A stretch of DNA of 64,000 nt from Siphonodentalium dalli (GCA_032622095.1 CP136068.1:161655465-161719464), one strand, 5' to 3'; positions 11,712 to 22,599 are shown, numbered from the stretch's first letter. The notes: generated by a model not told the origin, from the letters alone. Program-made: numbers and translations.

Positions 11712-12753
11712 ATATACCCAACCCTGATTATTAGCGGTCGGCTATCGGCAAAGCCGACCGTTTTGCCGAGGAAAAATTTATTATCCTCGGCTAAAAAATA
11801 GCCGAGGACATTATCTGAAGAAATGATAAACAGACACTAGGCAACGATAACTACCAGGTATATTGTCACCACGAGCTGCCCAACCCCCAAGTTTATTAAG
11901 TCAAATGTGTTACCGTGCGGAAAACAATTATGAGATTTCCAATTTCGAGAACGCAAACCGGAAAGAAATATGGTGCATATTGGCGATGTGTATGCTGGTT
12001 TAATATAATAGTATTTGAAGTTTTTATGGCTAGCATGTATAGTTACTATAGTATAGATGGATAAATATTAAAGTATATACTAGTAGATAGATATAAAATT
12101 TATAATCCTGATTTAAACTTTGTTTGTTTTAGTTCCGTTTCCGTCTTTGTGGTATTCCGTGTTTTATATACGCAGTAACCGTGAGACCACAAATCGAACA
12201 GACCTCAAACAATTCTGTCCATGCGTATTCTCTTAAATTCACCGATGTTGCTGAATATATTTGGCGACAAAATTATCCGAGAGCACCAGAGAGCACCATT
12301 TTATAGTGTGCAAATATAATTTTAATCGTGTATTTTGGCTTGATGGAAATAAAGCGTGATCCAACCGAAAAATTGTAATTTTATTCCCAATGATTCAGTG
12401 ATTTTAGAAATTAGAGACACTCGGTAATCGGTCAGTGTCAAGGCCGTTAATTGTGCATAGATCATAGCTGTACTAAACTGTGAAACTACTGAAAGGGTGT
12501 GCCTTTGAATGCAGAAAATCAAGAAATAGGTAACTGAGTATTTCAAAATGTGGAAACTTAACAGAAATATTGACTGAATCTATTCAATCATCATTCAATA
12601 TGTCAATGAATGTTATTTGTTAATCATTTTAAGTACATTTAGTTAGTTAAAAAAAAAGCCTAAGAGAATGCTGTTTTTGCCTAGGAGAAATATTCTCCTA
12701 GGCAGTTTTTTTGCCTAGGACATTTTTCCTAATTATCAGGGTTGATATACCTG
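11712..12753. mobile_element. Possible element with ATACCCAACCCTGATTA inverted ends
   Basis: AATATACCCAACCCTGATTA at 11712 is met by the complement of TAATTATCAGGGTTGATATA near 12730. Inside are short hairpins (GGTCGGCTATCGGCAAAGCC.., TGCCTAGGAGAAATATTCTC..) and a second inverted copy of the left flank at 11855-11925. No coding potential. Confidence 0.45.
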
Positions 12754-12819
12754 ATAGTTAACATTGCCTATGGTCTTTTGTTGAATACCCACACATATAC
12801 TGTTATATTTAGCTCCTAT

Positions 12820-12923
12820 TACAACGGATGATGAATCGGATCGTGATCCCTCTATGTGCCTGTTTCTGGAGGGATTAGAATGTCACAACGGGTGATGAAT
12901 CAGGTCTCAAACCCACTACGTAC
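12820..12923 (-). repeat. Donor-side tandem copies of MSL1 exon 6
   Basis: About 1.6 extra copies, period ~63-66 bp, of the last part of MSL1 exon 6 and its donor. Each copy keeps the run around GATTCATCA..GTTGTGACA and the AGAAACAG exon end. The base after AAACAG is changed so the donor reads GC-ACAT instead of GTACGT, so these copies are probably not used. Confidence 0.85.
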
Positions 12924-13048
12924 CTGTTTCTAGTGGTGAATAAAATGTTACAATGGGTGATGAATTAGATCTTGATCCGTCTTTTTCATTTTCTTTATCA
13001 CGAAGTCGTTTCACAACCTTTTCTTCTCTCATTCTCTGCAGGTCCCAC
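12924..13048 (-). CDS. msl1: MSL1 homologue, exon 6 (PEHE, continued)
   Basis: A 125-nt exon with acceptor TTATGTAG and donor GTACGT. It completes the Arg codon from exon 5, then encodes WDLQRMREEKVVKRLRDKEN and a Ser-rich stretch ending FYSPLET plus one base of Val. W-D-x-Q-R-x-R-E directly continues the PEHE core. Both edges are duplicated in the neighbouring introns: the acceptor side upstream at 13077-13376 (copy split by a foldback element) and the donor side downstream at about 12820-12923. The duplicated donor positions have drifted from GT. Confidence 0.93.
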
Positions 13049-13376
13049 CTACATAACAAAGATCAATTAAAATTCAATTCCTTCACAACCTTTTCTTTTC
13101 TCATTCTCTGCAGGTCCCACCTACAGTAATGCTCCAATTAATCGACCTCTTAACCACAGCAGAATTATGGGTAAATTTTCAGGATTTAGTCGGAAATATG
13201 GCTTGTTGCCATTCATCGGAAAGCTCTCGGCGAGAGCTTTCCTATGAATGGCAACAAGCCATATTTCCGACTAAATCCTAAAAAGTTACCCATAATTCTG
13301 CTGTGGTTAAGAGGTCGATTAATTAGAGCATTACTGTACATAACGAAGATCAATTAAAATTTAATTCCTTCACAAG
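13049..13376 (-). repeat. Acceptor-side tandem copy of MSL1 exon 6, split by a foldback element
   Basis: The acceptor region and first ~45 bp of exon 6 (with flanking intron) occur a second time directly upstream of the real acceptor on the transcribed strand: CAGGTCCCACCTAC plus CTTCACAACCTTTTCTT is present at both 13009-13052 and 13079-13124. The upstream copy is interrupted after TA by a TA-flanked foldback (13124-13336). The sequence then resumes with TACATAAC..GATCAATT, as in the intact copy. Confidence 0.9.
13124..13336. mobile_element. TA-flanked foldback, CAGTAATG family
   Basis: Ends CAGTAATGCTC and GAGCATTACTG with TA on both sides. It is inserted in the upstream duplicate of the exon 6 acceptor; the intact neighbour copy provides the empty site. 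Confidence 0.92.
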
Positions 13377-13791
13377 CAGGCCTGATAATATGGTGCCGGA
13401 CATTTACAGAATGAGGTCCCCAGAGGGTGAAAATAGTGACGATACCACGCACAAAGGGATAGCATCACCAACGTCATCCTCTGGTTACCTCATTCTACAT
13501 GGCCTCATTGCTATGTGAAACTTAGATGGTGATGAGCGCCTCAATTATTTATTGTGTATTCTGCCACAATAGATAGAGATACTAAACTAAGAAAGAAAAA
13601 GAAACTTTATAAAAAAAAAAAAAAAAAATGGTTAAATTGATAATAAAGATACTTTCCATCAGGAGAAGACGAGGCCTAACTTCCTAAGCAGAATGAGGTC
13701 CACAGAGGGTGAATTTGGTGATGCTAGCCCATTATATTAACCCTCTGGGGACCTCATTCTACAAATGGCCGGCACCATATTTACGCTGATT
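13377..13791. mobile_element. CCTTGAAA-related MITE, divergent
   Basis: Inverted ends ATATGGTGCCGGACATTT / ATGGCCGGCACCATAT with two internal GAGGTCC.CAGAGGGTGAA palindromes around a ~200-bp core containing an A run. No clear target duplication. Confidence 0.68.
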
Positions 13792-13994
13792 AAAATATGA
13801 AGTCGACCCACCCCAGCATACCTTCCTGCAAGTTTTTTATTATCCCCTCCCCAACGTGTGACATGTTAGATTCCAAATGTTGCCACGGCGTTTCCCACGG
13901 CAATTGATGCTTCCTGCCAATCTCAAGGACTGAATCAGTAGTTGTTTCTTTCTCAGACAAAGTGTCACTGTGGGATATAATACAAGACCCCAGT

Positions 13995-15112
13995 TTAACC
14001 CTTTACCCAACAGAACGGCCCTGTGCCAATGCATTCTCTTATATATGCGAGTCGACCATAGGTCGCCTCGCATATATAAGAGAATGCATTGGCTTAACAC
14101 ATTAAAAACAAGAGCATCGCTAGGGCGTGGCAAAATACGCCCTTTAGCCATTTCGAATTGTACTATCACAAAATAAGATAATACTTTGAGCTTACATTTA
14201 AAGAAAATCTGATATACCCCTAATTTCAATGCCAAAATGTGGTCAAATTCTAAGTCGAAAAATGGCCATAACTCTGTAAAAATACTTAGACAGAACCTAT
14301 ATTCAAACTTGGCGTGTAGTTTTAGCTGGGAAATACACATACCAGCTTTGGTTCAGCTCAATTAATAAAAACTGAAGTTATCGGTCGGAAACCAAATGTT
14401 ATGAAATTGGTCAAATTCTAAGTTGAAAAAGGGCCGTAACTCATGTTAAAATAATTGGACGGAACCCATATTCGAACTTGGCCTGTATCTTTAGCTGGGA
14501 AATACACATACCAACTTTGGTTCAGATCAAATAATCCAAACTGGAGTTATCGGTCGGAAACCAAAAATGTTAACAGACGGTAAAATTATAAGTCGAAAAA
14601 GGGCCGTAACTCATGTAAAAATAATTGGACATAACCCATATTCGAACTTGGCCTGTATCTTTAGCTGGGAAATACACATACCAACTTTGGTTCAGATCAA
14701 ATAATCCAAACTGGAGTTATCGATCGGAAACCAAAAATGTTAACGGACGGACGGACGGACAGACGGACAGACAGACAGACGGACAGACAGACAGACTGAT
14801 AACATAATACGACCTTTTTTCAAAAAGGGCGTATAATTATAAAATTGTTAAAGAATGTAAGAAAAAATGGTAAAAAGTGTTAAAAAAATATTTTTTTTAG
14901 GCCAATGCATTCTCTTATATATGCGAGGCGACCTATGGTCGACTCGCATATATAAGAGAATGCATTGGCACAGGGCATAACTGTAACCATCACAATGTGG
15001 TCAATGAGCCGGTTCCAATGATATCCATATTTGTATGGTTTTATTGAGACAGACCCAAGATAATTTAGGCTGTTGCAGCTTTATTTGGCCGTTTTGTTGG
15101 GTAAAGGGTTAA
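13995..15112 (+). mobile_element. TTAA-type MITE, family A, split by an array element
   Basis: Both TTAA ends and both hairpin modules are present, but the A/T-rich middle is interrupted between ..ACATTAAAAA and TTATAAAATTG.. by a 728-bp insert (14109-14836). Confidence 0.9.
14109..14836 (+). mobile_element. Array-bearing element ending in GGGCGTATAA
   Basis: Starts CAAGAGCATCGCTAGGGCG, contains a short GGGCGT..ACGCCC hairpin, then three copies of a ~165-bp unit (..AAAGGGCCGTAACTCATGT..), a GGACGGAC/GGACAGAC tract, and a terminal CCTTTTTTCAAAAAGGGCG hairpin followed by TATAA. Its limits are fixed by comparison with intact MITE copies. There is no evident target duplication beyond one or two A. 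Confidence 0.85.
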
Positions 15113-15173
15113 TACACTTTCACATGTCCATAACTAAATTGAGACTAAAAAGTATCTAAACAGAATAGCTAAA

Positions 15174-15425
15174 TATTTGTGCAACTTATAATCAGTGTGA
15201 TTACAATACTTATAGATTACTGACAAGAGAATAGTTAAATATTTGTGTAACATATAACCAGTGTGATTATACAATTTGTGCAACTTATAATCAGTGTGAT
15301 TACAATGCTTATAGATTACTGACAAGAGAATAGTTAAATATTTGTGTAACATATAACCAGTATGATTAAACAATTTGTGCAACTTATAATCAGTGTGATT
15401 ACAATGTTTATAGATTACTGACAAG
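15174..15425. repeat. Tandem repeat of ~116 bp
   Basis: Two and a part copies of a unit containing TTGTGCAACTTATAATCAG and AGATTACTGACAAGAG. The minus-strand open frame is repeat translation. Confidence 0.85.
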
Positions 15426-15429
15426 AGTG

Positions 15430-15840
15430 ACTAGATCATATTGTAGCACACATAAATTGAAACAAGCTGCAAAACAGAGTTCAGTCCCCTCGCTACGCGA
15501 TGTCTGAACGCTGCCGGCACGTGTATTTTCTTAATTAAATCTAACATTTTTTTATTGATGTGTTTGCCAGTTACAATTCATTCTGGCTTGATCTAGACCA
15601 TTTTAAAATGAGTATGGACAGTTCAGTCAGTTTCTCAGAATAATGCAGAATGAATAGTAACCTACAAAAATCTCAAATAAATAAATGCGACATTTCTTCA
15701 CATTACGTGTAGGTGTGGGCAGTGGTTATTCATACATAGGGGACTGAACTCTGCATGGAGCTTGAAACTGCTGATCTATGAGCAAGATAATAGAGTTATT
15801 TTTCCTTGTTAAGTACGAGATAGTAATATATTATAGAGTT
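15430..15840. other. MSL1 intron sequence
   Basis: Nothing recognised except the decayed copy of the exon 5 donor side at about 15784-15807. Confidence 0.4.
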
Positions 15841-15842
15841 AC

Positions 15843-15910
15843 CTTTTTCTTCTTTTCTCATCTTGCTCGAGTTTCTGATGTCGTTTCATGAACATCTCAT
15901 CTTCGAGATT
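15843..15910 (-). CDS. msl1: MSL1 homologue, exon 5 (PEHE core)
   Basis: A 68-nt exon with acceptor ATTTCTACAG and donor GTAACT. It encodes NLEDEMFMKRHQKLEQDEKR followed by RK and two bases of Arg. This is the most conserved block of the PEHE domain: acidic start, K-R-H, E-x-x-E-K-R-R-K-R. It starts in phase 0 after exon 4 and its last Arg codon is finished by the first base of exon 6. A weak ~47-bp repeat of the donor side can be traced in the intron (about 15784-15807), with the GT lost. Confidence 0.94.
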
Positions 15911-16252
15911 CTGTAGAAATAAGATTCCATTTAGCATTGGTTAATATTGCATGAGCATTAATTATCAGGTTCCAGGAATTCTTAATTCATGACCTGAATA
16001 TGTTCTGGATTCTATGCAAACGATGTTCCAGGCTAAAATTTAATAAAGGTTCTTAACCCTTTACCCAACAGAAGGGCCCTGTGCCAATGCATTCTCTTAT
16101 ATATGCGAGTCGACCATAGGTCGCCTCGCATATATAAGAGAATGCATTGGCTTAACACATTAAAAATTATAAAATTGTTAAAGAATGTAAGAAAAAATGG
16201 TAAAAACAGATTTTTTTTAGGCCAATGCATTCTCTTATATATGCGTGGCGAC

Positions 16253-17127
16253 TAGGGTCCGGCGAAGCTTCGAGATTCGATTCGATTCGAAATCGTCTTA
16301 CTGATTCGATTCGATTCGAAATCGATGGTGTGATTCGAATGTAGTTCGAATCACCATATTAACCTCATTCTGTACGAACTTGTTGAACAGCGTGTCCTAC
16401 AAAAGCTCTAAAACAAACGCACGCAGATGTCGTTGCGAACGCCGTCGGTGCACTAGATGCGGTCCTGTTTCGTTCAGTAAATTATTGCTCTTGGGTCGTC
16501 GCGGCGGCGAAATATCCATATCATCGATCCATCTCCTGTGCCCTTCCCTACTTTTTATTTATCCAAAGTTATAATGGCGGAAATTAAAAGTTATTTTGAA
16601 TGCAGCGTTGACAAATTCAGGTGCAAATCGTGCACGACTGTACTATCAGTTCAGAAAACGGGCACTACCTCCCACTTATGGGCACACCTTAGACGCAGTC
16701 ATCCTGCAATCCACCATAAGGGCAAAAGAAAAGAAAGACTCAACACGAAATTAACCGGCAACACGTATAGTAGTAGCGGCGATGCGGGCGAGCCCCTAAA
16801 ATGAAACAGTTGTCACTAGCCACCTTTACGATGAAGAAAGAATTGGGCCCCGATGAAAAAAAAAGTACGACAGAGTACGATTTATTTCGTCATATTTTCA
16901 TGTGCCGTTCTCAACATTTTTTATTGTGACGCAGGTCCACACGGCAAGCTGCCAAACACGCACAGGTGATGGTATGGGGAGACACTCGCGCTGCAGCGGG
17001 ATCGCCGACATAAATCTAGTTCTTGTCGATTTACCACGGGGAGTAAGATTCGATTCGAGATTCGATTCGATGTGAAATCCGCGTGTCTGATTCGATTCGA
17101 ACAAAATCGCCGATTCGCCGGACCCTA
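16253..17127 (+). mobile_element. Non-autonomous hAT element (875 bp)
   Basis: 14-bp inverted ends TAGGGTCCGGCGAA / TTCGCCGGACCCTA flanked by a perfect 8-bp duplication GTGGCGAC. Subterminal ATTCGATTCGA repeats lie at both ends. It carries only the N-terminal part of a transposase gene (BED finger), so it needs an enzyme from elsewhere. Confidence 0.95.
16574..16804 (+). pseudogene. BED zinc finger fragment of a hAT transposase
   Basis: Starting at MAEIKSYFE, residues 17 and 20 (CKSC) and 38 and 43 (H..H, in HLRRSHP) give the C-x2-C...H-x4-H pattern of a BED finger. The frame stops at TGA after EPLK. An overlapping frame from 16801 continues with KQLSLATF, a stretch typical after the BED finger in hAT proteins, so a frameshift has split the gene. 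The catalytic core is absent; the right half of the element is non-coding. It lies in an MSL1 intron, antisense to MSL1. Confidence 0.88.
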
Positions 17128-17559
17128 GTGGCGACCTATGGTAGACTCGCATATATAAGAGAATGCATTGGCACAGGGCATAACTGTAACTATCACAATG
17201 TGGTCAAGGAGCCGGTTCCAATGATATCCATATTTGTATGGTTCTATTGAGACAGACCGAAGATATTTTAGGCTGTTGAAGCTTTATTTGGCCGGTTGTG
17301 GCCGGTTTGTTGGGTAAAGGGTTAAAGTGATGTGAAACACTCAGTAGGTAAAGAAAGTGTTAAAACAAAGCCCACGAACTATATAAATTCCTCATAAACT
17401 TGAATCCAGCAACCAACTTATCTGTTAGAAGTTCTAGAACTTAGAACTTGTTAGTACATGCCTAAATATTAGACAAACAAAACAGCAGTCCAGGCCAAAG
17501 AGGAGTAACTCTATTTTTAATAAATGCCATGGAAGAGAAGCGGGTACAGATACAGATGT

Positions 17560-18361
17560 AACTAGAGGTGTGACTGTCCCAATGGGACTACGGATAACCC
17601 CCTGTTTTTAAAATACTAAGATGTTTCACATGTCAGTAAACATTTAGTTAAAATAATAAAATAACAGTTCCCATTGCAGGTGTACAACCATAACCCTAAT
17701 CTTAAACCTATTGACCGAAAAATGTAGGAATAAAAGCTTGGACAAATTATGTATGTTGCGAAAACATTTCTAAGTTTTAAAAGGGGAATAACTCCACCAA
17801 AAAATGTCGGACAGACGTCATAATCGCAGGTGCACAGGTTCCCATGGTACTAAATATCAGTGCCAAGATTAAAAAACATTGACCGAAAAATGTAGGAATA
17901 AAAGCTCGGACAAAATTATGAATGTTGCAAAAAAAGTTTCTAAATAAAAAAAGGGGGATAACTCCACCAAAAAATGTCGGACAGACGTCATAATCGCAAG
18001 TGCACAAGTTCCCATGGTACTAAATATCTGTGCCACGTTTTAAAAAAATTGTCTGAAAAATGTAGGAATAAAAGCTCGGACAAAAGTATACATGTTGCGA
18101 AAATTTTCTAAGTCGAAAAAGGGGGGATAACTCCACAAAAAAAAGTCCAACAGACGTCATAATCGCAGGTGCACAGGTTCCCATGGTGGTTGATGTCTGT
18201 GCCAAGTTTCACGGAAATTGATCAAAAAACGACTGAGAAAAACTCCGGACAAATTTGTGTCCACGGACGGACGACGCCGACGGAGGACGCCGATGGACGA
18301 CGGACGGACGGACAAGCTGACTCCAGTATACCCCCCCTAACTTCGTTGCGGGGGGTATAAT
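17560..18361 (+). repeat. Array element ending in GGGGGGTATAATT
   Basis: Three and a half copies of a ~175-bp unit (ACCGAAAAATGTAGGAATAA.., ..GACAGACGTCATAATCGCAG..), then a GGACGGACG tract and a terminal hairpin CCCCCCCTAACTTCGTTGCG..GGGGTATAATT. Same architecture as 14109-14836 and 34690-35202. Confidence 0.85.
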
Positions 18362-19459
18362 TAATGTATTACCCCTGATTCCTCACTCGACTTTTGGTGA
18401 GGCACACCAGGGTGCCGAATTAAATGGTCCTATTCACACTGACTATGGACTGATTTTATTAGATTTAGGGCCTATATATCACAATTATCTGATATCAGGA
18501 GGATTAGCTCTGAAAACATCAACAATAAGTACGGGTAATCCCTCCACACATAGATACTATTAATGGTATCAGATTAACTGCATCTTAATACAAAATGTAC
18601 ATGTGAGCTTTTCCTGAACCTTATAAGACACCACTAATACAATTATATATTGTTAAGAGTTTCCTTAAAGATACGGTAAACGTTGATGGTTGGTACTGCT
18701 GTTAAAATAATCACATCCCTTAAAACCGCCATAAACAGAAAGTATATTATATTTATAGACAAATTTTGTTCTTATACCAATCATAATTATCGAGTAAATT
18801 GCATGTTATTACTCTATGCTATGTAAACAAACGCCATGTTATGTAAACAAACAGTATGTAAAGAGTATGTGATAATCAAAACACTCAACACCCGGGAGAT
18901 CCCACTATAGAACTTTGTTTGGAAATACCACCAAATTGTTTACAACATACAGGTATAACACTTGTTAATCCTTGCCATACAAGATTCCGGTGTTGAATGG
19001 GTCACCGTGAATCACTTTCCTAAACAAAATTGCCATGGTTTTGAGTGTTTTGTTTCTCGCTCACTATTTACGTGCTGTTTATAAACCAACGCTCGGCTCA
19101 CACAAAGTGTGTTTTGTGGATAATATCGCATTCCTACTATCATTATACTATACTATTACTAGTAGTATATTCTTGAAGAAATTTTAATAATTTGGTAACT
19201 ATTATATCTAAATTATTACCTACATTTTGCCCAATGTGAATTATTTTTGCAAATTTGGCAAGTAGCAGCGGTTAGACTGGTTATTTAGTCTATTAACAAT
19301 TCCTATGATGTTAGTAGTACTGTTACTCCACCCTATAATGTTATTTTCCACTCAAGAGTACTAATATTAATCTAATGATATCAGAATCTTCCAGAATTTA
19401 AAGTAGTAACTCATGGGGTTCCTCAGTCAGAAATCAATTGGGAAATATCAGACTGACTT
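18362..19459. other. MSL1 intron, unassigned
   Basis: Contains a relic of the GGCACRRATGGCC foldback family (about 18650-18830). Otherwise nothing recognised. Confidence 0.4.
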
Positions 19460-19467
19460 GGAGAAAA

Positions 19468-20197
19468 TAGGGGTGCCACGATTAATCGTATAATCGATGA
19501 ACCGTTGATAAAGCCGATAATCGATTACCATTTCCGTCGTCGATTAATCTCCGTTATTTATTTTGGATGTCGGAAAGTGCAGGGTATTATTGAATACCGC
19601 GTTTGTTTTACAGTTTAATCTACAACCGAAGGTTTAACAACATTTGAATGTGCATCAGATGTGCATCAGATGTTACTAGTACAGGCTATCACTTATCGTG
19701 TGGTGACTGCTGAATGAAATTCACTATTATCAATTATTTAACTTGTTCTGAGTCCTGAAATTTCTGGGAGGGGGGGCCACCTTTGTGATTGTTATTCACA
19801 CTCTGGAAGTTTGCTGAAACTTATAGTTTCCGTAACATTAGATTACTTTTGTTAGGAACTAACGGCGGTCCGTCATGCATTCCTACTTTTGTATTGTTTG
19901 TATGTTTGGCTATTCATAACACTGAAATTAATGGCTACGTATGTTCTAATGAACTCACAATAATTATAACCATGACATCGCCGAGAAATGTGCTGGTATT
20001 GAAGACATTGTGCTCATTAGTCATTACCGGTGGTTTATGGTGCACAGTATTAACGTAAAAATTACATCAGCCGAGTTTTTTAACCAACACCCAGCCAATA
20101 GGCCATATTACGGAATACTTCCACTGTTATTAATATTAGGTACGATTAATCGATTATTGACGACCGATTATCGAAATAAATAATCGTGGCACCTCTA
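19468..20197. mobile_element. hAT-type MITE (730 bp)
   Basis: Inverted ends TAGGGGTGCCACGATTA / TAATCGTGGCACCTCTA followed inside by ATCGAT/TAATCG-rich subterminal repeats. Flanked by a perfect 8-bp duplication GGAGAAAA. The internal frame 19789-20058 shows no transposase features. It lies about 140 bp from MSL1 exon 4. Confidence 0.93.
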
Positions 20198-20339
20198 GGA
20201 GAAAATTGGGTAATTTTGGTATTGGGTATCCTGGAAATGGGCCTGTCATTAGCCCTGGTACTACGAAGGATAATCCCTGCAGCTACATGTATGTCTCAAC
20301 TCAATCAACTAGCTGAAATAAGACACAATTGAGGCTCAC

Positions 20340-20401
20340 CTCTGTTCCTTCTAACGTCCACAAGTTAGACACAGTCTTTATTCTCCACGTCGGACATTGG
20401 A
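20340..20401 (-). CDS. msl1: MSL1 homologue, exon 4 (start of PEHE region)
   Basis: A 62-nt exon with acceptor TTGTTTTCAG and donor GTGAGC. It completes a Val codon from exon 3 and then encodes QCPTWRIKTVSNLWTLEGTE. The P-[ST]-W-R core and the E-G-T-E ending are hallmarks of the PEHE region (family knowledge: PEHE binds MOF/KAT8 and MSL3). It ends in phase 0, as exon 5 requires. A 730-bp hAT-type element and a TTAA MITE flank it closely on either side, yet the exon is intact. Confidence 0.92.
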
Positions 20402-20467
20402 CTGAAAACAAAGTAGCAAAATGAGCCTCGGATATCTGTCTCTATTTGCAAAAATAGCACGATCCTG

Positions 20468-20718
20468 TTAACCCTTTGAGTGCCAGGTCGATTTTTGTAT
20501 CAACCCATATACCCTGTGCCAATGCATTCCCTTATATATGCGAGTCGACCATAGGTCGCCTCGCATATATAAGAGAATGCATTGGCCTAACAATTGTTTT
20601 TTTTTTGTTTTTTTTTACAATTGTTTACAATTTTAACAATTTATTCTTATATTCTTTAACATACTTATTGTGTAGGTTTAGGGCCGATGAGATCGGCCCC
20701 TGACACTCAAAGGGTTAA
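20468..20718 (+). mobile_element. TTAA-type MITE, family B (251 bp)
   Basis: Ends TTAACCCTTTGAGTGCCAGG and TGACACTCAAAGGGTTAA around one hairpin module (20516-20587). It lies within 70 bp of the MSL1 exon 4 acceptor. Confidence 0.88.
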
Positions 20719-20811
20719 ATTCTATTTGTACTGTAAAAGTTATATACCGGTATAATATATACATAATTATTGTAATTATCAACGAGATGGGACACCATTA
20801 GAGGTCCATTA

Positions 20812-21033
20812 TTAATTTAATAATTGTCATCCGTTTCGACTGATTAATTTAATAATTGTCATCCGTTTCGACTGATTAATTTAATAATTGTCATCCGTTT
20901 CAACTAATTAATTTAATAATTGTCATCCGTTTCGACTGATTAATTTAATAATTGTCATCCGTTTCGACTGATTAATTTAATAATTGTCATCCGTTTCGAC
21001 TGATTAATTTAATAATTGTCATCCGTTTCGATT
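20812..21033 (+). repeat. 32-bp tandem repeat, about 7 copies
   Basis: Unit GATTAATTTAATAATTGTCA plus TCCGTTTCGACT, nearly perfect, head to tail without spacers, so not a CRISPR array. Confidence 0.93.
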
Positions 21034-22321
21034 GATTCTGGCCCTGTTTTGATGGTATTTATCATGTATCCCTTTAGCCCAAGTCTTCTCGTACTAAAAC
21101 CGGCTAAGATATTGGGATGGAGGTGCCGGTCTTTAGTCCGAGTTCGTCCCGTATAGTCTCTTATGACACGACTTAAGCGTTATTGACCCGCTCAAATAAA
21201 ACCACAATTATATGAAATAAAATATCACAATTGCGACAATAAACGGATATTTTCAACAGAAGACATGCTATTTGATCTGAAATCCACATCAGTTGTGAAT
21301 TGAAAGCGGTAATTTAATGCGAAAAGAGACATTTATCGCAATGTTTACAATTTTTTTAAAGTATCCGTTGAAAATATTCCATAGATTTTGGACTAACAAC
21401 GCAAATTACGATGAATTCTCCATTGTAATCGTAATTATGTGTGTCAATAAATAAAAAATAAATAGATTAATTAAACATTGGAGATATAAATGTAATACAT
21501 TAAATAAATTACGGGAATTACAACCCTCCCAAAGTTTAAAACAGTGTAAACACAACGAGCATTAGAATAAATAATATGCCTTATATGGTGCTACATTTCA
21601 CCCACATTTGGTGGACTTCCGCGAAATTAAGATATATACTGAGCGAACAGGGCAATATACTGCTCTTGTTAAGCACACAAAAAATCAAACAAAATTTGTA
21701 TAAATTTTGAACCTTAAGTTTGAAAAGTCCCACTGAAACGGAAGAACTATATTTCGAAACTGTGTGATTCGGTTCTCCGATTATTTTATCAACACACAAG
21801 TCAAAATGCACATCACACGCATGGCAAGGTAGACGTAAGAGTTCTAATTTGCTCCAATTTTGACAAGTTGCTTGCGAAAATTGTCAACAAAACTACCGTT
21901 CTGATCCTCCATTATGTCATTAAGTTTTTAGTGCGGGAAACTGGACTTTGGGGCGATCGGTTTTCGCCATTTTGTTCGGAAAACCCCGCGCTATATATAG
22001 AAACGGAAACTAGAATACCCAGCGGATTATGCCGAAGTCGGAAAAAATTTGCAGGCACGTATGCTGATTTTTGACTTTCGACCATTGTTGGGACGTGCCC
22101 GGAAATATTTTTTTCCACCCCCCCCCCCCTGGTTGGAATGTGATTTTTCCCAGTTTATTATATTTGTTGCATATAATGCGATGAAATTTTTCAGAGATTT
22201 TAGTTGTACCATAGGAAAAATGTTTAAGGCAGGGGACTTAAATTAGGGTTGGTAGAGAAAACCCCCAACAACAAATATTTTTTTCCTTTGGCCTATTAAA
22301 GAACGAATTGTAAGGGCTTAC
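21034..22321. other. MSL1 intron, unassigned
   Basis: A stretch at 21050-21190 is less AT-rich and might be a terminal repeat of a retroelement (weak). Frames near 21581-22246 show no family features. Confidence 0.35.
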
Positions 22322-22599
22322 CACTATCATTCCCAGTCGCAGTATCTTCTTCCCTTAGAGGACTTGGTGATAACGAATCGTAAGGCGACACGTAGTACTC
22401 GCACTCTGTACACATAATATCATCATTTCGTGGCTCAGTGTGTCGTCGAATTGGTGGTCGGAACTGTCGCCTCTCCTGTATGTTTTTCATCCGCCGTCTT
22501 CTTTTCTGTAGAAATGATATGTTTCTTCTGGCATTCTTGAGCCTGCGTAAGTTTGCCAAACTACTAGCACCAGTTTTAAAGCCATCGTGACCAAATTTT
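22322..22599 (-). CDS. msl1: MSL1 homologue, exon 3 (basic linker)
   Basis: A 278-nt exon with acceptor TTATTCTGTTGCAG and donor GTAAGC. It contributes one base to the Arg codon begun in exon 2, then 92 codons, then one base of a Val codon completed by exon 4. It begins KFGHDGFKTGASS, continues into a very basic stretch (NARRN...FLQKRRRRMKNIQERR), and ends with EYYVSPYDSLSPSPLREE, reminiscent of the Tyr/Ser/Pro-rich linker just before the PEHE region of MSL1. The basic stretch is a likely nuclear-localisation or nucleic-acid-binding segment (inference). On its own it would be unrecognisable. The assignment comes from its position between exons 2 and 4 and from matching phases. No AUG is needed because this is an internal exon. 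Confidence 0.82.

Larger units (their letters stand above)
16053..17325 (+). mobile_element. TTAA-type MITE, family A, split by a hAT element
   Basis: TTAA ends at 16053 and 17322. The second hairpin module is cut at ATATGC-GTGGCGAC by the hAT-type insertion at 16253-17127 and continues after it. Confidence 0.93.

Noticed and set aside
20812-21033. CRISPR-like 32-bp repeat
   Set aside because: Units are directly adjacent without spacers, and the locus is an animal intron.
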